From: a virus
Virus record (IMG/VR): IMGVR_UViG_3300027754_000285
Location: 1-32,429 of that record
DNA length: 32,429 bases
Strand: one strand, 5' to 3'
This document shows positions 1-7,367 of this stretch, one piece after another. Below the pieces are notes generated by a model, which did no database searches, was not told the origin of the DNA, and saw only the letters and a program-made list of their open reading frames with translations. Positions within the stretch are counted from its first letter, which is position 1. Each line of letters starts with the position of its first letter. A program made the translations under genes and the position numbers.

Positions 1-850
1 CGCCGTCTTCCACAGCGAACGCGCTACCGGCGATCACTGTCCACGCGTGCGCGGCTTGAGTCTTGCCACGATTAGTGACCATAGCGACGACCCCCCCGCG
101 CTCTAGGAATAGTCGCGCCGCGTGGTCATCTGTGCGCTCATTCAGTGAGTATACGAGGCGGTAATTCGGCATGACGTAGCCATCGTGTGTTGCTAGCACC
201 TCTGCGTGCTTTGTGTAGTCGTAGGCGCGCATGCCGTCGCTAGCGAATAGCTCCGGCACTAGATGCCACAGAATGTCGCTATTCACGTTAAGGCGCGCTA
301 GAAATTTGCCATAGGTAGCGCTAGCTAGGTCTAGTTCGTACGCGAGTAGAACCGCGAACAATTCGGGATAGCGCACGAGTAGCCATGTACGCCAGTCGCG
401 CGCACGGATCACCGCGGGTAGGGATCCCTTGCCGTGCTTGAGTACACATAGCGCTTCGCATAGACCGGAGCTAGGACAAGTGTTCAACGTGTACACGTTG
501 AACCCATCGAGCACGGTAGCGACCGTTGCAGACTGCAACGTAAGCGATACGGTCGCTAGTTCGTTCTTGCCTATTTTGGCGTTACTGCTTGAGTCTTTAC
601 CCTTGAGAGGATCAAAAACAGAGGTAAGAGGGTACGACCCACTGCCGAGACCAAAACGTGATCGTTCATCGGCGAACATTTTGCGGATTAGCGCGGCGTA
701 AACCTTACGGTCTCGCATTGACCGCGCTCTGTCCTCTGTGATGGCCGCGCTCATAGTCGCCGCGTGATTCTTAACGATGGCGTTAACGTCAATTGTCTGC
801 CGAGTCTGCTTGAGTGACACCGGCACGGTCGCAGTAGTCGTAAAGCTCAT
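1..850 (-). CDS. GP88-like protein, C-terminus cut by window edge
   Basis: 283 codons are visible, starting at ATG 850 and running open off position 1. The protein has the landmarks I associate with the actinophage/actinobacterial-plasmid GP88 family (gene product 88): a NVYTLN strand followed by the cysteine cluster TCPSSGLCEALC, an ARLNVNSD segment, YDYTK, NYRLVYSLNE, then RGGVVAMV. It ends at AFAVEDG, just where the family normally has a V-x-D-G-D segment and a short tail, so only a few dozen residues should be missing. The start overlaps the stop of the upstream gene as ATGA. Codon use is unlike the phage genes: about 14 leucines are CTA, a codon nearly absent from genes such as terL. The biochemical role of GP88 is not known to me. 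Family assignment is from memory of motifs. Confidence 0.7.
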   Translation of the reverse strand, partial: MSFTTTATVPVSLKQTRQTIDVNAIVKNHAATMSAAITEDRARSMRDRKVYAALIRKMFADERSRFGLGSGSYPLTSVFDPLKGKDSSSNAKIGKNELATVSLTLQSATVATVLDGFNVYTLNTCPSSGLCEALCVLKHGKGSLPAVIRARDWRTWLLVRYPELFAVLLAYELDLASATYGKFLARLNVNSDILWHLVPELFASDGMRAYDYTKHAEVLATHDGYVMPNYRLVYSLNERTDDHAARLFLERGGVVAMVTNRGKTQAAHAWTVIAGSAFAVEDG

Positions 851-1086
851 CGTGTCACCGCGTTAGGCGCGAGGCGCAAAACGCCATTCTGTAAGCGGTA
901 GTCAAGGTGCGAGGCGACAATGTCAGTATCTGTCACCGCGTCAACGTACTCACCTAAGCGCGACTCACTCAAGATATCCGCGACGTATTCGGCGAGGTAC
1001 TCATCGTTGATCCCCATATCTGGCAACGTAAATTCAATCCGCACCGCGTATTGCCGGTAGTTGCGCTGTGTTCGTTCTGTGCTCAT
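847..1086 (-). CDS. Small protein upstream of the GP88-like gene
   Basis: 79 aa starting MSTERTQRNYRQYAVRIEF. I chose ATG 1086 over a longer reading back to 1155 because GAAAGAG lies a proper distance upstream of this ATG. The stop overlaps the start of the GP88-like gene (ATGA), so the two form a - strand operon pointing away from the phage genes. The protein is acidic, with alternating short strands and helices, no membrane segment and no cysteines. I do not recognise the family. Together with the GP88-like gene it forms a block whose codon use differs from everything to the right. Confidence 0.6.
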   Translation of the reverse strand: MSTERTQRNYRQYAVRIEFTLPDMGINDEYLAEYVADILSESRLGEYVDAVTDTDIVASHLDYRLQNGVLRLAPNAVTR

Positions 1087-1179
1087 TGTGACTCTTTCAG
1101 TAGTGGTGGCTATCTGCCACGAGTAGAACGATACCACAGATACGAACCGTTGCATGCATAGCTAAAAATTTTGAGTGAA

Positions 1180-1263
1180 TGCCAGGTACACGCGTACCAA
1201 AAATTTTTGGCTCATCAAGTCCCCTCTAGCTCTGCTCTGCCGTGGCTCTGTGCCGTGGCTCTG
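1180..1263. repeat. 84-bp element, left copy (abutting palindromes)
   Basis: Identical, base for base, to 32242-32325, exactly 31,062 bp away. It opens with the near-palindrome GGTACACGCGTACC (1185-1198), which shares two bases with the perfect 14-bp palindrome CCAAAAATTTTTGG (1197-1210), then runs into the first units of the GCCGTGG minisatellite. A further AT palindrome-like tract (TAAAAATTTT) lies just to the left. Paired palindromes next to tandem repeats suggest a protein-binding site for replication, partition or recombination; the function is inferred. Confidence 0.8.
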
Positions 1264-1516
1264 CCGTGGCTCATCGAGTCCCCTCTAGCTCTGCTCGGCC
1301 GTGGCTCTGCCGTGGCTCTGTGCCGTGGCTCTGGCGACTGCTCTGCCGTGGCTCTGTGCCGTGGCTCTGGCGACTGCTCTGTGCTCATCGAGTCCCCTCT
1401 AGCTCTGCTCTGTGCCGTGGCTCGGCCGTGGCTCTGTGCCGTGGCTCTGCCGTGGCTCTGTGCCGTGGCTCTGCCGTGGCTCTGGCGACTGCTCTGCCGT
1501 GGCTCTGTGCTCTGTG
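1220..1516. repeat. Mosaic GCCGTGG/CTCTG minisatellite, left array
   Basis: A tandem array built from a few short modules in irregular order: CTCTGCCGTGG (11 bp), CTCTGTGCCGTGG (13 bp), CTCGGCCGTGG (11 bp), CTCTGGCGACTG (12 bp) and a longer CTCATCGAG-CCCCTCTAGCTCTG module. I count about 15 copies of GCCGTGG and three of CCCCTCTAGCTCTG. Unit lengths are not multiples of three, so the long ORFs that cross it on both strands reflect low stop-codon content and not coding. There are no constant-length spacers, so it is not CRISPR. Its role is unknown; candidates are a partition or packaging site, or a recombination hotspot. Confidence 0.85.
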
Positions 1517-1561
1517 TATAACGTACCGCTAGGGCTCTAAACACAAAAAACGGCCGGCGGG

Positions 1562-1591
1562 TTGACAAAAGCGCAGGTCACGCCATAGATT
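1562..1591 (+). promoter_or_regulatory. Promoter candidate for the late operon
   Basis: A perfect -35 TTGACA (1562-1567) is followed after 17-18 bp by ATAGAT/TAGATT (about 1585-1591). It points toward the terminase genes, about 310 bp downstream, and a perfect palindrome lies at the expected start site. This is the best sigma70-like match in the left intergenic region; no transcription data are available. Confidence 0.5.
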
Positions 1592-1596
1592 CACAA

Positions 1597-1611
1597 TGAG
1601 AATCGTTCTCA
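1597..1611. promoter_or_regulatory. Palindromic operator TGAGAATCGTTCTCA
   Basis: A perfect 6+3+6 palindrome placed 6-10 bp downstream of the -10 candidate, exactly where a repressor would block initiation. The arrangement TGAnAAT-nTTnTCA resembles actinobacterial Zur/Fur-type boxes, but that could be coincidence. No Fur-family gene is present in the window, so a host factor or an unrecognised phage regulator would have to bind it. Confidence 0.45.
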
Positions 1612-1614
1612 AAA

Positions 1615-1663
1615 GGTCGTACGACCGAACACGCGTATGGTCGTACGACCAAACACGCGTTCG
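1615..1663. repeat. Iteron-like 24-bp repeats, left block (2 units)
   Basis: Two 24-bp direct repeats, each opening with the perfect 12-bp palindrome GGTCGTACGACC (1615-1626 and 1639-1650) followed by a degenerate GAACACGCGTTC-like palindrome. Palindrome centres step by 12 bp. The second unit runs directly into GGTTGTGGACAACC, which contains a DnaA box. The same units, in better condition, occur at 32093-32191. This is the architecture of an iteron origin or a regulatory operator array. Confidence 0.75.
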
Positions 1664-1665
1664 GT

Positions 1666-1884
1666 TGTGGACAACCCTGTGTATAACTTTTTAGTTTTCC
1701 ACAGCCCCCCGGAGACCCGCTCTCTTCTCCATTTCTATACTCAAGACCCCTGGGGGAGCATAACCGCAGGTCACAGCGTTGCGGAGTGCCGCCGGATTGA
1801 TCTTCCCTATAGAACTCGGGCGCGTTTCGGTTGCGTTTTTCTGTGGACAAGTTGTGGGTAGTGTTGAAATGTTCTTGTGGATAT
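1666..1884. promoter_or_regulatory. DnaA-box cluster, left part of putative origin
   Basis: TGTGGACAA (the actinobacterial DnaA box TTGTCCACA read on the other strand) occurs at 1666-1674 and 1842-1850. Close variants are TGTGTATAA (1679-1687), TTTTCCACA (1695-1703) and TGTGGATAT (1876-1884). CCACAGCCCCCCG follows the third box and recurs after the box at 32078, tying the two intergenic regions together. The stretch 1704-1841 otherwise shows only a second copy of CGCAGGTCAC (1765-1774, also at 1572-1581), and no gene. Confidence 0.65.
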
Positions 1885-1907
1885 CTTTTTGTGTTTAGGG
1901 TGTTGGG

Positions 1908-2162
1908 ATGGGCAAAATTGCTGATGCGGTGTCGACGGGGTCGCGTAGAGCGGCTTTGGAGGCTATGAGTGCAAAACTGGCTGACGATATGGATGCTGCG
2001 CCGCCTGCGGTCGTTGCTCAGATCGCCGGTCGGTTGTCGGCCGTCCTCGCCGAGCTTGAGGCGTTGCCGAGTGTGAAGGAGGTGTCAAAGTTTGATGAGA
2101 TCGCAAACAGACGTTCGTCTAGGCGTGCAGTTGCCGACAACAGAGTCGAAACCACCGGCTAG
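1908..2162 (+). CDS. Terminase small-subunit-like protein
   Basis: 84 aa. It has the compact helical pattern of the short proteins that precede terL in many actinophages: a GSRRAALEAM segment near the N-terminus, an alanine-rich helix, then LAELEALPSVKEVSKFDEIA and a basic RRSSRRA patch. These proteins are thought to act as the DNA-recognition subunit of terminase. Its 3' end overlaps the start of terL by about 70 bp, and its internal AAGGAGG (2076-2082) is the ribosome-binding site for terL. The gene lies directly downstream of the DnaA/iteron region. The role rests mainly on position and general resemblance. Confidence 0.55.
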   Translation: MGKIADAVSTGSRRAALEAMSAKLADDMDAAPPAVVAQIAGRLSAVLAELEALPSVKEVSKFDEIANRRSSRRAVADNRVETTG

Positions 2163-3591
2163 GTTGCTTGGTGCTTCTAAAGAGGCTGTGGAGTTTGCTG
2201 AAGCTGCAGGTTTACATCTCGATCCGTGGCAGCAGCATGTTTTGACTGAGGGTTTGGCTGAAACGGCTGATGGCAAGTGGGCTGCGTTTGAGGTTGCCAT
2301 CATCGTGGCGCGCCAGAACGGTAAAGGCTCGATTCTTGAGGCCCGCCAGTTATTTGGGCTGTTTGTGTTGCGTGAGCAGTTGGCGATCACTACAGCGCAC
2401 GAATTTAAAACGGCGTACGAGCATTTTGTTCGGATCACTCAGTTGATTGAGTCAAATCCTGATTTGGATCGCAAGGTTGCGCGTATTCGTCGTGGTGCTG
2501 GCGAGCAGGCGGTCGAGTTGAAGACTGGTGAGCGTTTGCGGTTCTTGGCGCGCTCTGGTGGCTCGGGTCGCGGTTTGTCGGGTGATGTTGTGTATTTGGA
2601 CGAGGCGTTTGATTTGTCGTCAGCGCAGATGGGCGCTTTGATCCCGACGTTGAGCGCGAAGCCGAATCCGCAGGTTTGGTACACCTCGAGTGCGCCGAGG
2701 TCGTCGTCAGAGTTTTTGTTGTCGTTGTGTAAGCGCGGCAAGGAAGGCATTTCACCAAGGTTGTATTTTGCCCAGTGGGATAATCCTCGTGGTGTTGATC
2801 CTGAGGATCGTTTGGCGTGGGCGCGTGCGAATCCTGCGATGGGGATCCGTATTTCGGAGGATCACATTGCTGCCGAGTTGGACTTGATGCGTTCGGTGCC
2901 GGACGAGTTTGCTCGTGAGCGTTTGGGTGTGCATGAACTGTCTCCGTTTGAGGCGCGTGATGTCAAAATTTCTCGTGAGGCTTGGGATTCAACTTGGGCG
3001 TATTGTCCACCTGGTTGTGTTGAGGAACATGTTCATAAAGATTTGTTTGCTGCTCCTGAGAAGAAACAGATTGTGATCGGTTTCGATGTCGACACCGATG
3101 GTGAGCGTGCAAGCATTTGTATTGCTGCGGGCAGTGTTGATTCACCTTATGTTGAGATCGTCGCTCACCATGATGGTGCTGCGTGGTTGCCGCAGCGTTT
3201 GTTTGAGCTGATTGTGCGTTGGGAACCTGTTGCTGTTGGTTGTTTTGGCGCGGGACCGGCTGGGGCGATGGTGGGTCCGATTCTTGCCCGTTTGTCTGAG
3301 GCCGGTTTGGATATAACCATTTTTAGGCAGATGGCCGGTGCGGAGTATCGGCAGGCTTGTGGCGGGTTTTATTTGGATGTTGTTGCTGGGAAGCTGCGTC
3401 GAGCTTTTGGGCAAGGTGTTTTGCAGGTCGCTGTGAATGATGCGACGGAGAAACTTGTTGGTGACTCTTGGATGTGGGATCGTCGTCGCGCTACATCTCC
3501 GCTGAGTCCTTTGTGTGCTGCTACCGTTGCACGAGGTCTTCTTCCTGTATTATCGGCAGAAGATCCAAAGCGACCTGTTTTCGCCGCCTAA
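2092..3591 (+). CDS. terL: Terminase large subunit
   Basis: 499 aa, the ATP-driven DNA-packaging motor and headful/cos nuclease. The ATPase domain has Walker A ARQNGKGS (residues 73-80) and Walker B VVYLDE (D170, E171). The C-terminal RNase H-like nuclease has its first aspartate in IGFDVDTDG (D332) and a late GDSWMWDRR motif. The middle nuclease motif, usually aspartate before a G/P-rich turn, reads GCFGAGPAG, so the expected Asp appears replaced by Phe or Cys. The start is TTG 2092 or ATG 2095; AAGGAGG at 2076-2082 suits both. It follows the small subunit and precedes a small membrane protein and the portal, the standard order. Confidence 0.93.
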   Translation: MMRSQTDVRLGVQLPTTESKPPARLLGASKEAVEFAEAAGLHLDPWQQHVLTEGLAETADGKWAAFEVAIIVARQNGKGSILEARQLFGLFVLREQLAITTAHEFKTAYEHFVRITQLIESNPDLDRKVARIRRGAGEQAVELKTGERLRFLARSGGSGRGLSGDVVYLDEAFDLSSAQMGALIPTLSAKPNPQVWYTSSAPRSSSEFLLSLCKRGKEGISPRLYFAQWDNPRGVDPEDRLAWARANPAMGIRISEDHIAAELDLMRSVPDEFARERLGVHELSPFEARDVKISREAWDSTWAYCPPGCVEEHVHKDLFAAPEKKQIVIGFDVDTDGERASICIAAGSVDSPYVEIVAHHDGAAWLPQRLFELIVRWEPVAVGCFGAGPAGAMVGPILARLSEAGLDITIFRQMAGAEYRQACGGFYLDVVAGKLRRAFGQGVLQVAVNDATEKLVGDSWMWDRRRATSPLSPLCAATVARGLLPVLSAEDPKRPVFAA

Positions 3592-3599
3592 GGAGTTTG

Positions 3600-3737
3600 A
3601 TGCGAACTTTATTGACAACTCTTTGTGAGATCGTTGGGGCTGTTGCGGTGACTATTGGTGCTGGCATGTTTTCTGGTGCTGCAGCGTTTGTTGTTGGAGG
3701 TTCTTTCCTCCTTATCGCCGGTTCTTCGTTAGCGTGA
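3600..3737 (+). CDS. Small two-helix membrane protein
   Basis: 45 aa, start ATG 3600 with AAGGAG five bases upstream; the stop overlaps the portal GTG start (GTGA). Almost the whole chain is hydrophobic: two membrane helices (roughly residues 5-22 and 25-42) separated by a short FSGA turn. Small membrane proteins of this type are often wedged between terL and portal in actinophages; their function is not established. Its good Shine-Dalgarno sequence and 4-bp overlap argue that it is translated. Confidence 0.7.
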   Translation: MRTLLTTLCEIVGAVAVTIGAGMFSGAAAFVVGGSFLLIAGSSLA

Positions 3738-4930
3738 GTATTTTTGTTCCATCTTCCCGTGTAGCGCCGCGTCGCGCCGAGGCGCGTGACATTTCGACGT
3801 ATCCGTGGATGAACGGTCAGACTGTGCCAACAAATTTGCAGTCTCCGACTGGTGGGGCGCATTTCGTGTCTGCTGATGCGTTTCGTGTTGCTGCGGTTGT
3901 TGCGTGTTTAGGTTTGCGTGCTGGTGCGTTGGCACAGTTGCCGTTGAAGGGTTACGCAAGCACTTTTGGTGGTGAGTCTGAGGTTTTGTCGCCGCAACCT
4001 GAGTTGTTGCTGTTCGATCCTCCGTCGGTGGTTGCTTCTGTGTGGAAAACGCAGATGTCGATCTCGCGTGACATTTGGGGTTATGCAGCGGGGATCATTA
4101 AGGCTTCTGATGCTGCAGGGTACGCGACGCGTGTTGAGTGGGTTTTACCTGATCGTTTGACTGCAAGAGAAACTGATTCAGCCGGCCAGCTGGTATGGCG
4201 TTACAACAATGTGATCATTGACCCACAGTTGGTGATGCATATCCCGTCAAGGTGGGTGCTGCCAGGTCGACCGTTGGGTGTTTCGCCGCTCGAGAAATCT
4301 GGTCTTGTCGATATCGCTATTCGTGCTCAAGAATTTGGGCGCGACTGGTTTATGAACGGTGCGATGCCGTCGGCGATTGTTTATTCGGATGATGTGTTGA
4401 CGACGCAGCAAGCTGATGGGATCCTTGCCCGTTTGCAGTCTCGTTGGCGTAGGCGGCAACCAGGCATGCTTGGTTCTGGTATGCGCTATGAGCAGGTGTC
4501 GGTTAATGCTGACGAGTCACAGTTTTTGCACACGATGCAGCAAACAGCTTCGGACATTGCTATTTCGTTTAACTTGCCGCCAAACAAGATTCATGCGGCT
4601 GTGTCTGGTTCGGATGTGTCGTATACGAACAATACGCAAAGCACTCAGCAATATCTGATGGATTCTATTAACCCTGATCTTGTTGTGATCCAAGAGTCTG
4701 TGTCGCGTTACATGCGTGCAGGTCAGATGTGTCGTTGGGAAACTGGTGCGTTTCTCAGGTCGGACACAAAATCTCGTTATGAGGCATATTCGATTGGTTT
4801 GTCGGCTGGTTTTTTGTCAGTTGATGAGGTGCGTGCAAAAGAAGATTTGGCACCGCTTCCCCCGTCGTCGGTGTCGGCTCCGGTCGCCTCTCCCGTCGAG
4901 CCGACACCGGCTCCTCTTACCCCTGCTTAG
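3734..4930 (+). CDS. Portal protein, HK97 family
   Basis: 398 aa, GTG start overlapping the previous stop by 4 bp. The N-terminal region carries the HK97-portal signature AFRVAAVVACLGLRAGALAQ (about residues 49-68); further on are the RWVLPGRPLGVSPL segment and a long helical region, ending in a proline-rich tail (APVASPVEPTPAPL). Twelve copies form the ring at the unique capsid vertex through which terminase pumps DNA and to which the connectors bind. Length and position between terL and protease are typical for the family. Confidence 0.92.
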   Translation: MSIFVPSSRVAPRRAEARDISTYPWMNGQTVPTNLQSPTGGAHFVSADAFRVAAVVACLGLRAGALAQLPLKGYASTFGGESEVLSPQPELLLFDPPSVVASVWKTQMSISRDIWGYAAGIIKASDAAGYATRVEWVLPDRLTARETDSAGQLVWRYNNVIIDPQLVMHIPSRWVLPGRPLGVSPLEKSGLVDIAIRAQEFGRDWFMNGAMPSAIVYSDDVLTTQQADGILARLQSRWRRRQPGMLGSGMRYEQVSVNADESQFLHTMQQTASDIAISFNLPPNKIHAAVSGSDVSYTNNTQSTQQYLMDSINPDLVVIQESVSRYMRAGQMCRWETGAFLRSDTKSRYEAYSIGLSAGFLSVDEVRAKEDLAPLPPSSVSAPVASPVEPTPAPLTPA

Positions 4931-4941
4931 AAGGAGTTTTT

Positions 4942-5859
4942 ATGTCTGCTGCGCCTCGCACGAAAGTTATTGAACGTCGCATTGTCGAAGCGAACGCTTC
5001 AATTCGTTCTAATCCTGATGGCACTGTCGGAGCCCGTGGTTACGGCGCGGTGTTTAACTCGCCGGCACATGGTGAGGTTGTGACTCGTGCAGCGTTCAAT
5101 AGGACGTTGGAGCAGGGCGACAACATCCGTTTCCTCATCAACCATGAGGGAACCCCGTTGGCTTCGACTCGATCTGGCACGATGACTGTCGGCATTGACG
5201 ATCATGGTCTGTGGTGGGACATCCCGTCACTGGATTTGTCTAATCCTCGTGCTGCAGAGTTTGTGTCGGCCACCCGCCGTGGCGACATGCACCAATGCTC
5301 GTTTGCTGGTTACTTCCGTGATTCACCAAATGTTGATGGTGTGCGCGAGCTACGCGAGGTGCAGTTGATTGATGTGTCTGGTGTGACGTTTCCTTGGTAT
5401 GAGGACACCTCGATGGGTTTGACCGGCAACCGTTCGGCAGACAAAGCGTTGTTGTCTCGTGCAACTCCTGAGGTTCGTTCAGCATTGATTATTGATCTTC
5501 AGCGTGCTGCGCCTCCAGGTAAGGAAAGCTACGGCGATTTGGCTGTTGAATTGTTGGATCAGATCATGGAACAAGTCGTAGGCCAAGGCGCTTGTATCTA
5601 CATCGAAGATTTGGGTTCTGACTGGGTTGTGTACTCAATGATGTCTATGGACGACATGGATTGGGATTGTTACCAAGTGGATTACACAATGACTGATGGT
5701 GTTGCCACGTTTGGTGTGCCGTTTGAAGTTGAAGCAATCACCGAGTACCGCCCTTGTCTTGTTGCAGAAGTTGAACCTGCTGCTGATGGAACAATGTCGC
5801 CAATGGGTGATCGGATGACATACAGTGTTGCCGAAGCCCGAGCTTTGCTCGGCTTGTAA
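4942..5859 (+). CDS. Prohead maturation protease with C-terminal extension
   Basis: 305 aa, with AAGGAG upstream of ATG 4942. The first ~190 residues are an HK97-type (S78) serine protease: GYGAVFNSPAHGE, the catalytic histidine in FLINHEG (H68) and the nucleophile in MHQCSFAGY (S120). It would cleave the capsid delta domain during maturation. Residues ~205-305 form an added domain rich in acidic and aromatic residues (for example SMMSMDDMDWDCYQVDY) that usually has no catalytic part. Such extensions are seen on other actinophage proteases and may take part in scaffolding; that role is inferred. The major capsid gene follows. Confidence 0.9.
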   Translation: MSAAPRTKVIERRIVEANASIRSNPDGTVGARGYGAVFNSPAHGEVVTRAAFNRTLEQGDNIRFLINHEGTPLASTRSGTMTVGIDDHGLWWDIPSLDLSNPRAAEFVSATRRGDMHQCSFAGYFRDSPNVDGVRELREVQLIDVSGVTFPWYEDTSMGLTGNRSADKALLSRATPEVRSALIIDLQRAAPPGKESYGDLAVELLDQIMEQVVGQGACIYIEDLGSDWVVYSMMSMDDMDWDCYQVDYTMTDGVATFGVPFEVEAITEYRPCLVAEVEPAADGTMSPMGDRMTYSVAEARALLGL

Positions 5860-5958
5860 TCTATAGCGGACTCGGAGATCGACTCGGAGCTACTTGTAGC
5901 CACCACGCGGTCCACCACGCCGTTGCAAATACCCGTACCTTCTTGTTTGGAGAAACAG

Positions 5959-7296
5959 ATGAACCAGCCCACTTCAATGCTTGATCTGGTGCGCGAACGA
6001 CGCACCGCAGATAACAAGCCCGTCAACGACATGATCGCAGCAGCAGAGGCCGAAGGCCGTGCGTTGACTGCCGACGAATTCACTCTTGTGCAGGAACGTG
6101 CTGCAGCGAACACTGAGATCGACAGCCGCATTGCTGATCTTTTGAAGATCGCTGATGGCAACGCTCTCGCTGCTCGCACCGCCCCTGTGTACGGTGGCGC
6201 AATTGTCCGTTCGGCACCTCAGACCTACTCGGAGCATGGCACCCATTCACATGTTCGTGACATGATCGCCGCGCAGTTGCGTAACGATCAGGGCGCTTGG
6301 GAACGTCTGCGCCGCCACGGTTCAGAAGTTCTTGTTGAGAAGCGTGACATCACCCGTGTTGACGGTGCCGGTGGCGAGTTCGTTCCACCATTGTGGATGG
6401 TCGACTTGTACGGCGATTTCCCTCGCGCCGGCCGCTCGATTGCGAACCTTTGCACCCAGATGTCTTTGCCAGGTGGCACCGATTCGATCAACCTTCCTCG
6501 CATCACCACTGGTCCTGCGGCGGGCATTCAGACCGCAGACAACGCTGCTGTGACTGAGACTGACATGGTGACCGCTACGGTCACGGCACCTGTGCGTACC
6601 ATCGCAGGTCAGCAAGACCTTGCTATCCAGTTGGTTGAGCAGTCACCTCTTGGTGGCGGCATGGATCAGTTGATCTACAGCCAGTTGGCAGCGGATTACG
6701 AGCGTGCGCTTGGTGCTCAGATCTGGAACGGCTCTGGCGCTTCGGGTCAGGTGCTCGGGTTCTTGCAGTTGTCGGGCATCAACTCGGTGATCTATACAAG
6801 CGCTGCGCCAACAACGTCAGAGTTGTATGTCCCAATGGCGAAGGCTGTCAGCAAGGTTCATACGACTTCGTTTGTTGCTGCAAGCGCAATCATTATGGCA
6901 CCTCGCCGTTGGAACTGGATGTTGTCAGCGCTCGACGGCAACCTTCGCCCACTGGTTGTCCCGAACGCAAACGGCCCTTACATGGCTCAGGGCGTTCAGA
7001 CGGGTCTGGACATGGCTGCTCCTGTCGGCACCATGCTCGGCCTGCCGGTGTACCTTGACGCTACCGCCCCACTGCTCCTCGGTGCTGGTACGGAAGATGC
7101 GATCATCGTCGCACGTTTCTCCGATGCGATTCTTCTGGAGGGCGGCGTGAACACCCGTGTGCTTCCAGATGTTGGCTCGGGAACTCTGACCGTGCGCTTC
7201 CAGCTGTATCGCTACGCAGCGTTCACCGCTGGTCGTCGCCCACAAAGCGTTTCGGCCATCACCGGCACTGGTCTGATCGCCCCAACGGGTTTCTGA
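5959..7296 (+). CDS. Major capsid protein, HK97 fold
   Basis: 445 aa. I chose ATG 5959 (GAGAAA just upstream) over a reading from 5923, because the charged helical delta domain (residues ~5-70, MLDLVRERR through IADLLK) begins there. The mature part starts near the GGEFVPPLWM segment and shows the usual P-domain and A-domain features (NLPRITTG, YERALGAQIWNGSG, MAPRRWNWM, GLPVYLD). The protease immediately upstream should remove the delta domain. Codon use is cleaner and more C-ending than in the neighbours, as expected for the most highly expressed gene. A strong hairpin follows the stop. The 98 bp before the gene contains two direct GACTCGGAG copies. Confidence 0.93.
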   Translation: MNQPTSMLDLVRERRTADNKPVNDMIAAAEAEGRALTADEFTLVQERAAANTEIDSRIADLLKIADGNALAARTAPVYGGAIVRSAPQTYSEHGTHSHVRDMIAAQLRNDQGAWERLRRHGSEVLVEKRDITRVDGAGGEFVPPLWMVDLYGDFPRAGRSIANLCTQMSLPGGTDSINLPRITTGPAAGIQTADNAAVTETDMVTATVTAPVRTIAGQQDLAIQLVEQSPLGGGMDQLIYSQLAADYERALGAQIWNGSGASGQVLGFLQLSGINSVIYTSAAPTTSELYVPMAKAVSKVHTTSFVAASAIIMAPRRWNWMLSALDGNLRPLVVPNANGPYMAQGVQTGLDMAAPVGTMLGLPVYLDATAPLLLGAGTEDAIIVARFSDAILLEGGVNTRVLPDVGSGTLTVRFQLYRYAAFTAGRRPQSVSAITGTGLIAPTGF

Positions 7297-7310
7297 CCTA
7301 ACTAGTTGAA

Positions 7311-7344
7311 AGGTCGGCACCTAACCTCCGTTAGGTGCCGACCT
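7311..7344 (+). terminator. Perfect 15-bp hairpin after the capsid gene
   Basis: AGGTCGGCACCTAAC (7311-7325) and its exact complement (7330-7344) enclose a CTCC tetraloop, 15 bp after the capsid stop codon. No T-run follows, so it may be a partial terminator or an mRNA-stabilising 3' structure that sets the ratio of capsid to downstream connector transcripts. The AAGGAGG of the next gene lies only 11 bp further on. Confidence 0.75.
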
Positions 7345-7367
7345 ACCCAACGCCTAAGGAGGCAACA

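Noticed and set aside
1220-1516. CRISPR array
   Set aside because: Repeats are short, directly abutting and in mixed order, with no unique spacers and no cas operon.
1171-1568. Long ORFs on both strands across the left minisatellite
   Set aside because: Modules of 11-13 bp keep shifting frame, three frames are open at once, and the products are only repeat translations. Low stop-codon content explains them.
5860-5958. Extra gene or promoter between protease and capsid genes
   Set aside because: Only a short direct GACTCGGAG repeat is seen; no good -35/-10 pair or small ORF with a ribosome site.
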